Shown here: positions 34,705 to 52,619 of the stretch, piece by piece
Layout: every line of letters starts with the position of its first letter
Position numbering within the stretch: the stretch's first letter is position 1
DNA from: Escallonia rubra
Taxonomy: Eukaryota; Streptophyta; Magnoliopsida; Escalloniales; Escalloniaceae
Length of the DNA stretch: 64,000 nucleotides
NCBI GenBank assembly: GCA_033065855.1
Contig: JAVXUO010000742.1
Span: 62,001 to 126,000 of the forward strand
Reading direction: 5' to 3'
Translations under genes and position numbers: made by a program
Notes under the pieces: model-generated
Databases searched by the model: none
Told to the model about the DNA's origin: nothing
The model's input: the letters and a program-made list of their open reading frames with translations, nothing else

Positions 34705-35409
34705 TGTTGGAAAATATCGTCTTTGATTTGTATTTTCTACAACAAACTATTAGCAATACGAAGATATTAAACGTAGCAAAATAATTGAAAGTAATTCTAT
34801 ATGAACTCTTGATAAAATTATGTAATCTAAAGCAGTAAAAAGATATAAAATAGCTCGTCCGTGAGAGTCGTGACAGAGTCACTGTCCTAAAGACGTTATC
34901 GCCTCCCTACGTGCAGGTGTTGACGGCAGATAATGTCTCCAAGATAAAACCCATTGACGCAGCTATGTCTCCTCCATGTGCACGTCCACAGGAAGACGGT
35001 ATGAACCAGTCCACGATCACGTTGCCCAAGTATAAAATATGAAAATAGTTATAGAGGAAAAACATTGTGATAGTAAAGTATAAAACACTAAGTATGGAAG
35101 CATAGTTGCTTCTTGTCTTCTATGTCACACCCCATGGCCTTATATACTTGGCCTATCATAATCCATTTATTGACCACATAAGTAAGCTTATAAAAGCTTT
35201 TGTAACTCATGAAATAATCATAACCATTCCCAATAATACCAAATAATAAAGTATATTATATACACCATAAACACATTTGAGTTAATAATACTTATGATTG
35301 CATTTGTAACTCATTCATAATTTACATGTAAGTAAATACCATAGAGCCATAAATTGCAATATAATGATAATGCTATATGTACATTTTATTTTATTAAAAT
35401 ATTCCAACA
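34705..35409 (-). repeat. LTR of element A (5' LTR in transcription sense)
   Basis: 705 bases with the same ends as the partner LTR. The first bases differ slightly (tatcgtctttg instead of tataggctttg). The 16 bases CAAATCAAAGCCTATA just outside it (34678-34693) are the complement of the LTR edge seen in the partner LTR, making a possible hairpin. Confidence 0.9.
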
Positions 35410-35770
35410 AAAAGAGCAGCAGCGCCACCTCCACCGTCGACAGCTGCGGCCAAACGCAGTGCCTCTGCCAACTGTTGCGCGCAAACGGGGCAGGGAAGTA
35501 GGGGAAACTGAGGCAGTGGCTTCTAAACAGCCGAGAAAAAGGTTGAGGAAGTGATGGCAACCTCTGTATATATATAGAGGGTTGAAAGGTTATTTGGGAA
35601 CCAGTTTAGATTGTCCCGTCTTGTCCTTTTCACTTGTTAGTACGTGTCCTTTTGTTTCTCGCAACTGGTTTTTGCTCACATTCTCATGCTGTAGATGAAA
35701 GGTAGCTTAGATACATGCAAGCCCTAAAATTTGAGTCGTCACTGCATATGAAAACTAATGGTAGAAATAG
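35410..35770 (+). pseudogene. Duplicated bromodomain-gene 3' fragment, right piece with stop codon and 3' UTR
   Basis: Matches 8726-9120: the end of exon 3 up to a TGA at 35552-35554 and the following 3' UTR ('tggcaacctctgtatatat', 'ggttatttgggaac'). The first of the two 19-residue repeats found in the intact gene is largely deleted here. The piece ends at AATAG where the second LARD-like element is inserted; the homology goes on at 40950. Confidence 0.9.
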
Positions 35771-36476
35771 TGTTGGAAAATATAGGCTTTGATTTGTATT
35801 TTCTACAACAATATATTAGCAATACCAAGATATTAAACGTAACAAAATAATTGAAAGTAATTTTATATGAACTCTTGATAAGATTATGTAATCTAAAGCA
35901 GTAAAAGGATATAAAATAGCTCGTCCGTGAGAGTCGTGACAGAGTCACTGTTCTAATGACGTTATCGCGTCCCTACGCTCAGGTGTCGACGGCATATAAT
36001 GTCTCCAAGATAAAACCCATTGACGCAGCTATGTCTCCTCCATGTGCACGTCCATAGGAAAACGGTATGAACCAGTCCACGATCACGTTGCCCAAGTATA
36101 AAATATGAAAATAGCTATAGAGGAAAAACATTGTGATAGTAAAGTATAAAACACTAAGTATGGAAGCATAGTAGCTTCCCTACTTCCATGTCACACCCCA
36201 TGGCCTTATATACTTGGCATATCATAATCCATCTATTGACCACATAAGTAAGCTTATAAAAGCTTTTGTAACTCATGGAATAATCATAACCATTCCCAAT
36301 AATACCAAATAATAAAGTATATTATATACACCATAAACACAATTGAGTTAATAATACTCATTATTGCTTTTGTAACTCATTTCATAATTTACATGTAAGT
36401 AAATACATATGGCCATAAATTGCAACATAATAACAATGCCATCATGTACATTTTATTTTATTAAAATATTCCACCA
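35771..36476 (-). repeat. LTR of element B (3' LTR in transcription sense)
   Basis: 706 bases, starting TGTTGGAAAATATAGG and ending ATTCCACCA (one change from the usual CCAACA). Next to it is the same polypurine tract as in A, slightly mutated. Confidence 0.88.
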
Positions 36477-39400
36477 ATCCCACACTATTTTGATAATATA
36501 AAATGATGATTTAATATAGTTAAAAAGTCACTAATGAAATGTTTATAAAGTCTCACAATTCCAAAAAATTTAAAGCATTTAAAACCATATCAATGAACAT
36601 CATGATAAATTCATAAACCTCTTTTTTATATTAATATTTTTCTCTTTCGCAAAAGAAAGCCATGGTTTATAAACTCATAAAGTAATAAAATATAAAAAAA
36701 TATATATATACATAAATAAGATGGGCAACTTGTACTGTGTAATAGGTGTTGGTGCCTTCCGGGCTTGAACCAACACTTAGTGTTGACAACTTCCATTTGA
36801 GAGAGCCGTAATGGACTACGCCTTGAATTAGGTCCCTTGGCCAAACTTCAGTTGTCACACACACAATACTGATATGGGACTTAGTTCGCGGGTTAGCGCT
36901 ATTAATGGCCATGCGCTCTTATCTTGATTCTCATGAGAGTCTTTAGGGAATGGCCCATAGTTCCCACAGTCGCGGCCTCACGACCACTCTCACTTAGGTG
37001 AGTCCTCCAAGGGTACGTGTGACATGTACCTCGCGAAAATATTCGCCTCGGGCTCATTCAGGGAAATTCCCTTCCTGGACGTCACACTAAGTAGCACAAG
37101 CACCGCACGGATGGGGAGGAGACAACTCTCCTATTAACAAAATGGTGCTACTTTTATCACGAGTCACGCTCTACGGGTTGTTTCTACCCATTGAACCTTC
37201 TTCATGGGATCTCCAATCACAAAGGATGGGTTACTCCCGCTGGTGACTCCCTGTGGGCTCACCCCATCCGCCTCAGGTGAAAAAGGATCTAGCCTCTGTG
37301 CTAGTCCCGAGGCAAGTTGCGCAACTTTTATAAAGCCTCTATAATTTATTTTCTCTTCATCGATGAAGTATCACAAGTCTGCAGAATTTTAAGGGCCCAA
37401 TAGTGCACATCAAAGCAACATTATGGATCTCATCAAGTAAATCACGTTTCAGTGGTAACATCCACTTCGCTTAATATCAAAGATGATACTATCTAGTCAG
37501 TAGCCTCACTACTAGGAATCAAACCTTTGATCAGTAGTCTACTACTAGGAACTAGTCTTCAACATATTGTGACCAGTAGTCTTTCACCCACTAGGAGCCA
37601 CATTTTCCTCAACATGCGTCATGCTTTGCATAACATAATCTCACATCAATAGCAACTTCACTAAAATCCTCTGATAAGTTTCAAGAATTTTCAATTCTCA
37701 AGCTTTGCAAAAGTTAGATAAAATCCATGTGCAAATATAGTTTCGACTTTGCAATCATATGATAAATAATTGGGTATCCAGGATTTAAAGTACCAAAAAA
37801 TTCAACGCACCTCGTATTCAAAAAATCAAAACTTAGATACCATTTGAAATAGATACCACAACAATAATTATCAAAATAGCCAAGATAATCAGAAGTCAAA
37901 GATTTCGGTTATTATGATTTAACATCTTTACCAAAGTATAATTTCAATTACTAAACTTCGCAATACTTTGCAATTTTTTTTTTTTTTTCTTTTTTCATTT
38001 TAAGCTCAATTATGCAGAAGAGCTATACATGCCCAGAGATCCAAACTAGCAAAGCTAAGTGCAAGAAACATAAATATATGCATGAGATATATCACATAAT
38101 CTCACTACGCATATACGCATGCAATATGCTAAAATAGACTTAAAATTAAGAACATACTATATATAGATGTTCTTTATGTCGCTAATTTTCTTTGTGTATA
38201 CATGACTCGAGAAATCATAATTATCTTCACATCATGTATTACTACCCCCACATTTTGCAGTTATGTATTTATTAAAGAAATCAACATGAAAATAACAACT
38301 TCCATAACTTCAGCAAACAATTTATTTCGTATAGACACTCAGCAAAATAAAACCAGCTTCAAGTTACTTGTTTACAAAAGTCGATAATCCCATGAAAATC
38401 TTTCTCTCTTGAAAGAGAACTCCACAAACACTGACTTTAGGTGGTTTACCAAACTATAACTCTATATGTAAAATCTCAAAAAAATTCTTTTTTTTTTTTT
38501 TTAACAGGCCAAAACCATGTATCAAAAATTAAAAAGGAATAAATGTAGGTATTATCCAAAATACAACTACTTACAGACAAACATAATAATTTACAAGTAA
38601 AGGCATCTGTGTTATTGTCACTAAATATTATGTCCAGAAAAAGTCATGGTATCACTAAATCTAAATATCCAATTTTTATTTACTTTAGCATAAACCTTTT
38701 GAAAACTATTTAATTTATTTGCAAAATCGATTTTAATGAAGCCCCCCTTTAAAAAAATATTTTACCAAAAGAAAAGTGTCCATTTTATTACACCGCTATA
38801 AACTATTTTTAGGTGGTCCTAAAACCAAATCATGTAATTTTCAGACATTACAAAATGCGCTCATTAGCACAAAGGTGAAGTCCAAAAAAATTTACACAAA
38901 TAAAAATATTTCATACAAGACTGAATAGACACATATTGTCTCACAATAGTGCATTGATACGAGAAGTCAAATCAATTACCTTTTTAACCGTTCGCTACCA
39001 AATTTAGTAACTCAAAAATTCCTTGCATGTAATTAGCAAGGAACCCACACTATGTCACATAGTGTCAATTCAAATAAATATAATAAGATAAAAGGGCCAC
39101 AAACAACACAATATCTATGCTAATGTAATTTAGCACAAGCACAAAGATAATTCTTAATTTTCCTTTACAATATGACTGCATTTCATATTACTTGATTAAC
39201 TTGTGAAACTTCCAACTCTCGACAATCTTACATCTTTGTAGGGATGCTACTATCTAAAAAAAAATAACTTTAGAACTATTATTAGTCTTCTAACCGGCAT
39301 ACCAAAATAATGATACTAATAGTAATCGAACACAATAAAACCTCATGCGGTGTATAACTCAATTTTTATTCATAAGTTTTATTGGACTAAAACATAACTC

Positions 39401-40242
39401 ATAAGGTATGCATATTTTCTTACTCATTTTACTGCCATATATATGCAAGTATCAAGTCTGTAAATAGCTGATTACAAGTTAGAACTTACCTCAAGATGAT
39501 ATGAAAATATCACTGTTTCGTACCAATATTCAATTTTATAGCGTTCGGAGATTTCCATGACCAACATAAGTGATCATTTGCAGCAAATGCCACCATACGA
39601 CTTGGTATCCCCTGTTCTTTAAAGCCTTGTACCTTTGTACAGAGATACCACGCGCTGCATTTACACAAAGGCAAAAGCCTAAGCAATGAACACCCACGCT
39701 GGCCTTTCCATTTAATAAGAAATTCAATTTAATAAGTGGCCTAACAGGCCAGGCTCTGTTGATATGCCATTCTTCTTCTTCTTCTTTTTTTTTGGCCCCA
39801 TAAGAACCTGAGACCACCACCTCCTCTTGCAGTGAGAGACTATGGACTTGATTGAACCCATCAGTACTGAATCCATCACCGCTCAACAGCGACAGAGACT
39901 AAAAGCACGGAAACGACGTCGCTATAAACTCCAAGCTCTCATCACTGACGGCCATCCTCTTCAGCCTCAGCTCCGCCAAGAACGGATAAGCCGCCGCAAA
40001 ACCGCCAAGAGCACCACTGCCGTAAAACGGGTAGTACAAGACTTGAACCCAAAAGGCACATCTCTCAAACTAGGAGGCGCCCAAAGTCACACTAAACAAC
40101 ACTGGTTCCTATTTTTCTCTGTTACACACAGAAACACAACATAAACATAGGAAAACAATGCCAGATATAAAACATTTATTTTCCTCTTTCAAAAAATAAA
40201 ATTTAAAAACTATACAAATCAAATCCGATAACGTCTTTAGAA

Positions 40243-40949
40243 AGTTGGAAAAATATAGGCTTTGATTTGTATTTTCTACAACAAAATATTAGCAATACCA
40301 AGATATTAAACGTAACAAAATAATTGAAAGTAATTTTATATGAACTCTTGATAAGATTATGTAATCTAAAGCAGTAAAAGGATATAAAATAGCTCGTCCG
40401 TGAGAGTCGTGACAGAGTCACTGTCCTAAAGACGTTATCGCCTCCCTACGTGCAGGTGTTGACGGCAGATAATGTCTCCAAGATAAAACCCATTGACGCA
40501 GCTATGTCTCTTCCATGTGCACGTCCATAGGAAGACGGTATGAACCAGTCCACGATCACGTTGCCCAAGTATAAAATATGAAAATAGCTATAGAGGAAAA
40601 ACATTGTGATAGTAAAGTATAAAACACTAAGTATGGAAGCATAGTAGCTTCCCTACTTCCATGTCATACCCCATGGCCTTATATACTTGGCCTATCATAA
40701 TTCATTTATTGACCACATAAGTAAGCTTATAAAAGCTTTTGTAACTCATGGAATAATCATAACCATTCCCAATAATACCAAATAATAAAGTATATTATAT
40801 ACACCATAAACACAATTGAGTTAATAATACTCATTATTGCTTTTGTAACTCATTTCATAATTTACATGTAAGTAAATACATATGACCATAAATTACAATA
40901 TAATAACAATGCTATCATGTACATTTTATTTTATTAAAATATTCCAACA
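40243..40949 (-). repeat. LTR of element B (5' LTR in transcription sense)
   Basis: 707 bases, nearly identical to 35771-36476, ending AATATTCCAACA before the AATAG target duplication. Confidence 0.88.
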
Positions 40950-41476
40950 AATAGAACGCCTTCGAGTCTCAGTAAACGTGTTCTTTACCCAATTAGTCCA
41001 ACATCTGGGCACCCTCATAGGCAAGAGTACAGTAATGTAAATTCCCTGGAAGGTGAGTAGCAATCGCTCAATGAAAACCACATGTAAGACGCCAGCACCG
41101 TAGTGTCTTTAGATATTTTTGGTCATCTTCTACTTGATGGGACGGTTGATTTGTAGACGTGTGAGCTTGTGGATCAGTCACAAGTCGGTGATCTCGCGTC
41201 GTGATGGGAAATGCTACTGACCGATCCAAAAGCAAAACATTAATTTATTGATGATAATCGTGATGGGAAATATTGCTACAAATATTGATGATAATCGTGA
41301 TGGGAAATGCTACTGACCGATCCAAAAGCAAAACATTAATTTATTGATGATAATCGTGATGGGAAATATTGCTACAAATCGATCCAAAAGCAAAGCATTT
41401 ATTGATGATAAGAAACAAAGGAAATAATACAGCAGGGTGACAAAATTAGTGCACCAGCTAGCACAATCCGCAGCAA
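40950..41476. other. Spacer downstream of TPS-2, with a 90-bp class tandem duplication
   Basis: Continues the homology to the bromodomain 3' flank (9116-9460). Within it, 41205-41400 holds a direct duplication of a block starting 'cgtgatgggaaatgctactg' and ending 'ttattgatgataat', repeated about 94 bases apart, which is single in the other two units. No gene. Confidence 0.75.
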
Positions 41477-44291
<2,815 letters not shown>

Positions 44292-44370
44292 ATATTGAAG
44301 AGGGAGGATCAATCACAAAGCTCTCTTTTCTATTGGTTTTAGGGTGATCTAAGAGGACAACATGTCTACC

Positions 44371-44378
44371 TATTTATA
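44371..44378 (-). promoter_or_regulatory. TATA box of TPS-2
   Basis: TATAAATA on the minus strand, 80 bases upstream of the ATG, within the same CTATAAATAG context as the other two copies. Confidence 0.75.
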
Positions 44379-44689
44379 GAAAAAGCTCAATTCTGCCATT
44401 CTGTACACGAGTCCAGCAAACAACTGCTTGCCATATCCCACCATATGTATGTGGGTCCGTTCTCCAATATGTTCCACCAATAGTTGCAAGATTTTGTGCC
44501 ATAGTAATTACATATTGCTTATTCAATCTGGTTAAGAAAAAGATACTGAAAAAAAAAATCTTTGCTTTATAATACAAGATTGTGTTGTAGTTTCAGTCCC
44601 CTTCATGTATGTTAAAGAAATAAACAAAACTTATTTAGTCTAAGTAAAATTAAGTATTAGTCGTGTGCTAATTTTACACAAATTATAAG

Positions 44690-46070
44690 TGCATTACAGT
44701 AAGAAGCCGGGGTAGTGGTCTAGTAATTTTGTGTAGTGGAGTTTGTGGCATTGCTATTACATGCTTAGGACTTAGATTAAGAGACTATAAAAGATTATTT
44801 AGTTTAGTCAGTGGTATGGTGCAAGAAGAGGTAGAGATATTAAATTAGTGTTAGTGTACGTTCTCTTCAAGTGTTTCGTGTCCTCAATACAGCTTGCCAG
44901 TGTGTGGATTTGGGTTATCGTTTGTCTCTAATAAAGTGGTATCAGAGCCACAACAGTCCTAGTAGATGTTGTGTCTTTAATATTTTAGTCACTACGGTTG
45001 TAGAATATCCAAAATGGATAGTGGTGTGAAAAATGAATTTTTTTTTTTATTTCCTGAGAGTTGGGAGTTCATTTTCCTTGTATCTCAAACCATGTAACTT
45101 GGGGGGTGTAGCCGGTGATGAACGATATAGTAGCTTGCCGAAATCAGTTCGACAAAAGAAAGAAGAACAGGCACTCCAAGTGTTGCTTGGATGCGCATAA
45201 GAGATTCAAGATGTCTGAGTTATATCTGGCAAATGATCGAGGTCATTGCTTTCAACCGTACACGCTCCTTTTTAACCAGGAGTATTGAGAAGAAGATAAA
45301 TCCGCAAACGAAGATTGTGAATATCTTGATGAAGAAAGTCCAATCAATTATCAAAATGAGTTCCATGCGTCTGGAGCCAAGGAAATACAGAGGAAACAAA
45401 AAATGAAGAAGAACTCAAGACTTTTGAAGCTAATGATAGCGAAGAGTTAATAAATGGAGAATAGCAATCTGAAAATATGGAGATTGTGAATGAAAAAATT
45501 GCTAAAGAAAGAGATATGGACAAAAACACAGATGGTGATGACAATGCTCGAAATGGAAAAATAGAGTATGAGAGCATTTGCCAAAGAGGTAAAATTCACT
45601 ATGGGCAAGAGGTGAAAACTTCAAGTATAACATTAGTGTGACAATTATGACAAGTTTGACCTACTTGGCATATCATGCTGGTTCGTTGAACATGAAAAAG
45701 TTCTTTGATCCACAGGAGATGCAAAAATTGTACAAAGAAAATGTGAATCACGTGCTTTATACATGGATGTGATCCACAGGAGATGCAAAAATTGTACAAA
45801 GAAAATGTGCAAGGTCTAATATCCACAACGTGAAAAAAAAGGTTAACAACTTAAACATGGATGTGAATCACGTGCTTTATACAACAAAAAGAGATGGTTT
45901 AGAAATGATTACAAAAATTGTCGCTCTCGCTCTTGAAGGCGATGGAAATAAAGTAATGGTTGCAACCTTAGCCAAACCCCTCAATGATCAAGACTACGCG
46001 GATTGTGGGTTCACCCCAAGTGAGTCACGGAGAGGATCTCATGCCTGGTGACTAAAACTAGACTACTTAG
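44690..46070 (+). mobile_element. Degenerate Ty1/copia remnant, copy 2
   Basis: The tRNA-Met primer-binding site AAAGTGGTATCAGAGCC lies at 44934-44950 after an LTR-like stretch. Downstream are gag-like pieces with frameshifts and a partial internal duplication ('ggagatgcaaaaattgtac' at 45715 and 45779). The same element lies upstream of TPS-1 and TPS-3. Some open reading pieces (45540-46010) resemble each other between copies 2 and 3, but none is intact. Confidence 0.7.
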
Positions 46071-46105
46071 CATTAATTAAAAACTTTTACCTGTGGCCCA
46101 GGTTT

Positions 46106-46487
46106 CATATTTGTCCATGTACCTTCAATTTAACAACAGGGATGCAGGAATTGAGTTCTAATATAACTCAAATATAACTCCCAATAATTGGCGGACACCC
46201 GGCGAATCCCAGTCAAACTGAAAGATTTTATGACATATTTGTCCAGGTGCCTTCAATTTAATAGCAGGGATGCAGGAATTGAGTTATGATATAACTCAAA
46301 TATAACTCTTAATAATTGGGGGACATCCGGCGAATCCCAGTCAAACTGAGAGATTTATGACATATTTGTCCAGGTACCTTCAATTTAATAGCAGGGATGC
46401 AGGAATTGAGTTCTGATATAACTCAAATATAACTCTCAATAATTGGGGGACACCCGGCGAATCTCAGTCAAACTGGGAGATTTATCA
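46106..46487. repeat. Three tandem 127-bp repeats
   Basis: Units start at 46106, 46234 and 46361 with 'catatttgtcca'; each includes 'gcaggaattgag', 'tataactcaaatataactc' and 'ggcgaatcccagtcaaactg'. The first 50 bases of the unit occur once in the TPS-3 unit at about 53592-53642, so the array grew from sequence next to the copia remnant or is an LTR edge. Confidence 0.85.
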
Positions 46488-49100
46488 TCAGGATTCTAAA
46501 AGAGTCCTTAGAGATTGTGACGTGATCCTCAAGGATCTTAAAGCGATCCTAACACATCTGGCCCACGGCCCAATCCTACTAAGACTCTCCTCCTACAGTT
46601 ATATAAAGGAGTCTACCCCCAGGTACGAGGACAATTACACAATTCATGTTTTTTCAGAGTTATTATTGTGTAGCTGCGCTCTAACTTAAGCATCAGAGAG
46701 TTCTTCGCCGGGAACCCCACCCGGCGGTAACTCGTTTGCAGGTCATTGGTCAAGGCTCGGGTTCCGGAATTTGCGCGAATATATTTTTAGCAGCAATAGA
46801 TTGGCGCCATCCGTGGGACCCGTCAGCCTAGCCGTTTGACCTCATAAAAATTCAGTAGTTTTATCTCCGGTGAAAATCGTGTCAGAGCCACCGACAGCAC
46901 CTCCGGAAAAAAGTCTAGCAAAAGAAAAAAGAAGCAGCGGTAGCAACGCGGCCACAAGGTGCAACCCGTACGCGCAGCCGCGTATGCTTCTAAACCAACA
47001 AACAACACCCCGTCAACGCCGTCCAAGGAAGCTGGCTTCACCACTAATGCAGACAAGGAGCTGGCAACTCTTCTGGCCTTTATCGTCCCGATCAGTCCAC
47101 CGCCAGCAAACAACAATAACCCGTCACACACCTGCCATCGGGGAGTTGTAGCGAAATTGGCAGCGCCACTTGGCACCATCACCGTCAGCACTGACGCCGG
47201 AAGGTGTCGTACAACAACCGCAGGTCAAAGTTCGCAATACCGTAATGCCATCAGCCCCGTCACCACCGCAACCAACGGCGACGGTGCATTCCCACCGTCC
47301 GGCTCCTTGACATTAGTCCTAATGTCGCGCCAGCCAAGTCAACACCGTTGCGACCAACAAGCAGCTCCATCCGCAGCTACCAACCGTCACAAAGCCGCCG
47401 TCATCGCTGCGACTCGCGACCTGCAGCGGCACCAGCCAGTGTCGTCATCGCCACGACAGGTCGTCACCGCACCGTGGAGACCCCGCCAGCTCCAACTCCG
47501 GCCACGCACACGCCACTGGAGTCACCAGCGACGCAACACTGCTGAAATCGCGGTGGGCACCTTAAGCTGCCGACCACCGCCGTCAAGTTGCCGGAGCAAA
47601 CAACATCTCAACTGGGGAAAAAAAAAAAGAAGCAAAAACGGCGCTGCCGCATAGGGTTCAAACCCTAAGAGATGGCCACCACCACGCCACTGCGCCACCA
47701 CCTTCATATCGCGCCACCTCACTTTCGATCGAGAGAGAAAAAAAGAGGGCAGCCACCGCCAAGCAGCGCAACCACCATGACCAGCGGCGACGCTACCAGT
47801 TCCTTATCTAGCTCCCCAACATCGTCCCGACGTTACACCGCATTGCCTTCACGACCACAAAGAGAACATGTGCAACTGCCGCCACCCAGCATCAGGAGGC
47901 CCGATCACCGTCAGCGCCGTGGCAGGCCCTCCGGTGAGGCACCGACGCCGCAAGATCGCAATCTCACTCCCGATCTGCCTGTCGCCATACTGGTCGCCAC
48001 CATCACCGCCGTGACCTACCTCCGTATCCCGCGCCTTCCGAGATTGCAAGCATCACCGAGCAACGTCGCGACACTGGCCTCCTCCTTCGAGATGCGCGCC
48101 ACCGTAACCACCAGCAAGGCAGCGCCATCACTACCACGATGGGCTTGCACCATCGCGCCCATCGATGCGATCGCCGTCGTTGCAATGGCCAGATCTGGCC
48201 TTCTGTCCAAAAAGGAAATGGGCAGACCGATTAAAACAGGTGCACTCTTTCTTTTTTAAAGAAATTATGCAATCCCTCCAAAATTATGCATATTAGTATT
48301 TTAGACCCACATGGTATTCACCATTTGGACATATGCCATACTTTTTAAAAAAGTATTAGGCTTTTTGGCTATGAAAAATGCATATTTATGCTTAAGACCC
48401 AAAGGGTCTTATTTATTCGACTTGGGCCACACGCTTTTAAAAGTATTAAGCTTTTAACAGTCAAAAGCTTTTAACAGTCAAAAAAGCCTATTTAGATTAA
48501 AGACCCACAGGGTCTCATTTAAATTCGCAAGTGCCGCACTTTCTTTAAAGGCTAAGCATATTTCGTGGGTGCACATGCATACACTTTAGCATACCACATA
48601 AGTATTAAAGTAAGTGGAACTCTTTATTATATACCCACTTACTTTTTCAATTCACTTCTATGTGGGATTCCTCCCTCTTTGTCTCTTCACCTTCCTTTCA
48701 TCATTTTGACAAAGAAAATAAATCAAACTTTATACTATATTTTGGAAAACACTAACAACTAACACCCTTTTTAACTCTCTATGGTTAATTCACTGCATTT
48801 AACTCACAATGACTAATACTTCTCAACGGTGTTCGATGTGTACAGTATTGTGTCGAATGCTTCTGCATTCTTCTGTTTATACAGGAAAGGGTAGTCGAGA
48901 ATTATTTTGGTCAAAAGCAGCGAAAGGAACGGTTCATAACCCGTGTTTTTCATGGATAGCCACTTTTGCAATAGTGGCAATCCCTTTAGTCAGATTGAAA
49001 CACTGTATTGACAATGTTCAATACTTGGCTTGATGTGGCAATTGAAGTCTTCATTTACGTGTGATGGCATATGATTTCAACTCTTACGTTTTTGTCCATA
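46488..49100 (+). mobile_element. Ty3/gypsy-type LTR retrotransposon remnant
   Basis: A likely LTR part (46488-46795) has a TATA-like 'gttatataaaggag' and 'gagttcttcgccgggaaccccacccgg'. It is followed by a primer-binding-site-like TGGCGCCATCCGTGGGA at 46802-46818, the form found in Tat/Ogre-type gypsy elements. From 46870 to 48260 is GC-rich, Pro/Ala/Thr-coding low-complexity DNA, probably a decayed gag leader; from 48260 to 49100 AT-rich DNA with repeated 'agacccacagggtct' words. No protease, polymerase or integrase is present. The exact right end is unclear. Confidence 0.5.
46802..46818 (+). other. Gypsy-type primer-binding site
   Basis: TGGCGCCATCCGTGGGA starts with TGG, follows the presumed LTR end by a few bases, and resembles the TGGCGCCGTCTGTGGGA sites of Tat-lineage elements. 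Confidence 0.6.
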
Positions 49101-49109
49101 ATGTGAAGC

Positions 49110-49479
49110 CAACACCAACATTCTTTACCCAATTCGTTTCCAATATCTGGGCACCCTTATAGGCAAGAGTGCAGTGGTGTAAATTCTCTGGAAGATGAGT
49201 AGCTATAGCTCAATGAAAACCACATGTAGAATGCCAGCATTGTTAGTGGTTTTGTTTATTTTGGTTTTTTTGTTTATTTTGGTCATCTTCTACTTGATAA
49301 GACGACTGATTTGTAGAACTGTGAGCTTGTGGATTAGTAACCGCAGACCAGTCAATGATCCCGTGATGGGAAATGCTACAACCCGATCCAAAAAGCAGAA
49401 CGTTATTGATGATAAGAAACAATATAAATAGCAGCAGGGTGAAAAAAATTGGTGCACCAACTAGCACAGCCCTCAGCAA
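49110..49479. other. Spacer downstream of TPS-3
   Basis: From about 49118 ('ttctttacccaattcgtttcc') this matches the flank downstream of TPS-1 (from 9146) and TPS-2 (from 40980). This marks the left edge of the third terpene synthase unit. No gene. Confidence 0.7.
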
Positions 49480-52203
<2,724 letters not shown>

Positions 52204-52286
52204 ATATTGCGGAGGAGGATGAATCAAGCAAGCTCGATCTCGTCTCTAGTGGTTTTAGTGTTACCCAAGAGGACAACATGTGTACC

Positions 52287-52294
52287 TATTTATA
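52287..52294 (-). promoter_or_regulatory. TATA box of TPS-3
   Basis: TATAAATA on the minus strand, 84 bases upstream of the ATG at 52203; conserved in all three copies. Confidence 0.75.
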
Positions 52295-52619
52295 GAAAGC
52301 TCAACCTCAATTCTGGCATGCTTTACACATGAGTCGAGCAAACAATTACTGCTTGCCATATCCCACCAAATGTGTGGGGTTCCATTGATATCCAATATGT
52401 TCCCCAAATAGTTGCAATCAGATTGCAGATCTCCAATATGTTCCCCAAATAGTTGCTTATTTAGATGGTTAAGAAAAAGATACTGAAAATGAAAGGAAAT
52501 CTTTGCTTTATAATCCAAGATTGCGTTCTAGTATCAGTCCACTTCATGTATGTTAAGAAATAAACGTAACTTATTTAGTGTCAGTAAAATAAAGTATTAG
52601 TGTCCGTTAATGTTACACG

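Larger units (their letters stand above)
30386..35409 (-). mobile_element. LARD-like non-autonomous LTR retrotransposon A
   Basis: Two 705-bp LTRs (30386-31090 and 34705-35409) start TGTTGGAAAATAT and end ATATTCCAACA and are nearly identical, so the insertion is recent. A perfect 5-bp target duplication AAAAG flanks it (30381-30385 and 35410-35414). On the minus strand a polypurine tract AGTGGGGGAT abuts the downstream LTR, and the LTR has TATATAAGG on the minus strand, so the element is transcribed leftwards. The 3.6-kb interior has no gag or pol, which makes it a LARD-like derivative. No standard primer-binding site starting TGG is visible. Confidence 0.9.
35771..40949 (-). mobile_element. 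LARD-like non-autonomous LTR retrotransposon B
   Basis: LTRs at 35771-36476 and 40243-40949, a perfect 5-bp target duplication AATAG (35766-35770 and 40950-40954), and an interior that is colinear and highly similar to element A. The orientation is also leftward. An extra segment of about 75 bases at 39655-39745 is absent from A. The edge of one LTR is mutated (AGTTGG for TGTTGG at 40243). No gag or pol is present. Confidence 0.9.

Noticed and set aside
46106..46487. Possible CRISPR-like spaced repeats
   Set aside because: The 127-bp units are directly adjacent without spacers and the DNA is a plant nuclear sequence.
46870..48259. Long Pro/Ala/Thr-rich frames on both strands
   Set aside because: GC-rich low-complexity DNA behind a gypsy primer-binding site; several frames are open at once and none shows a gag domain. 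Better explained as decayed retroelement leader.
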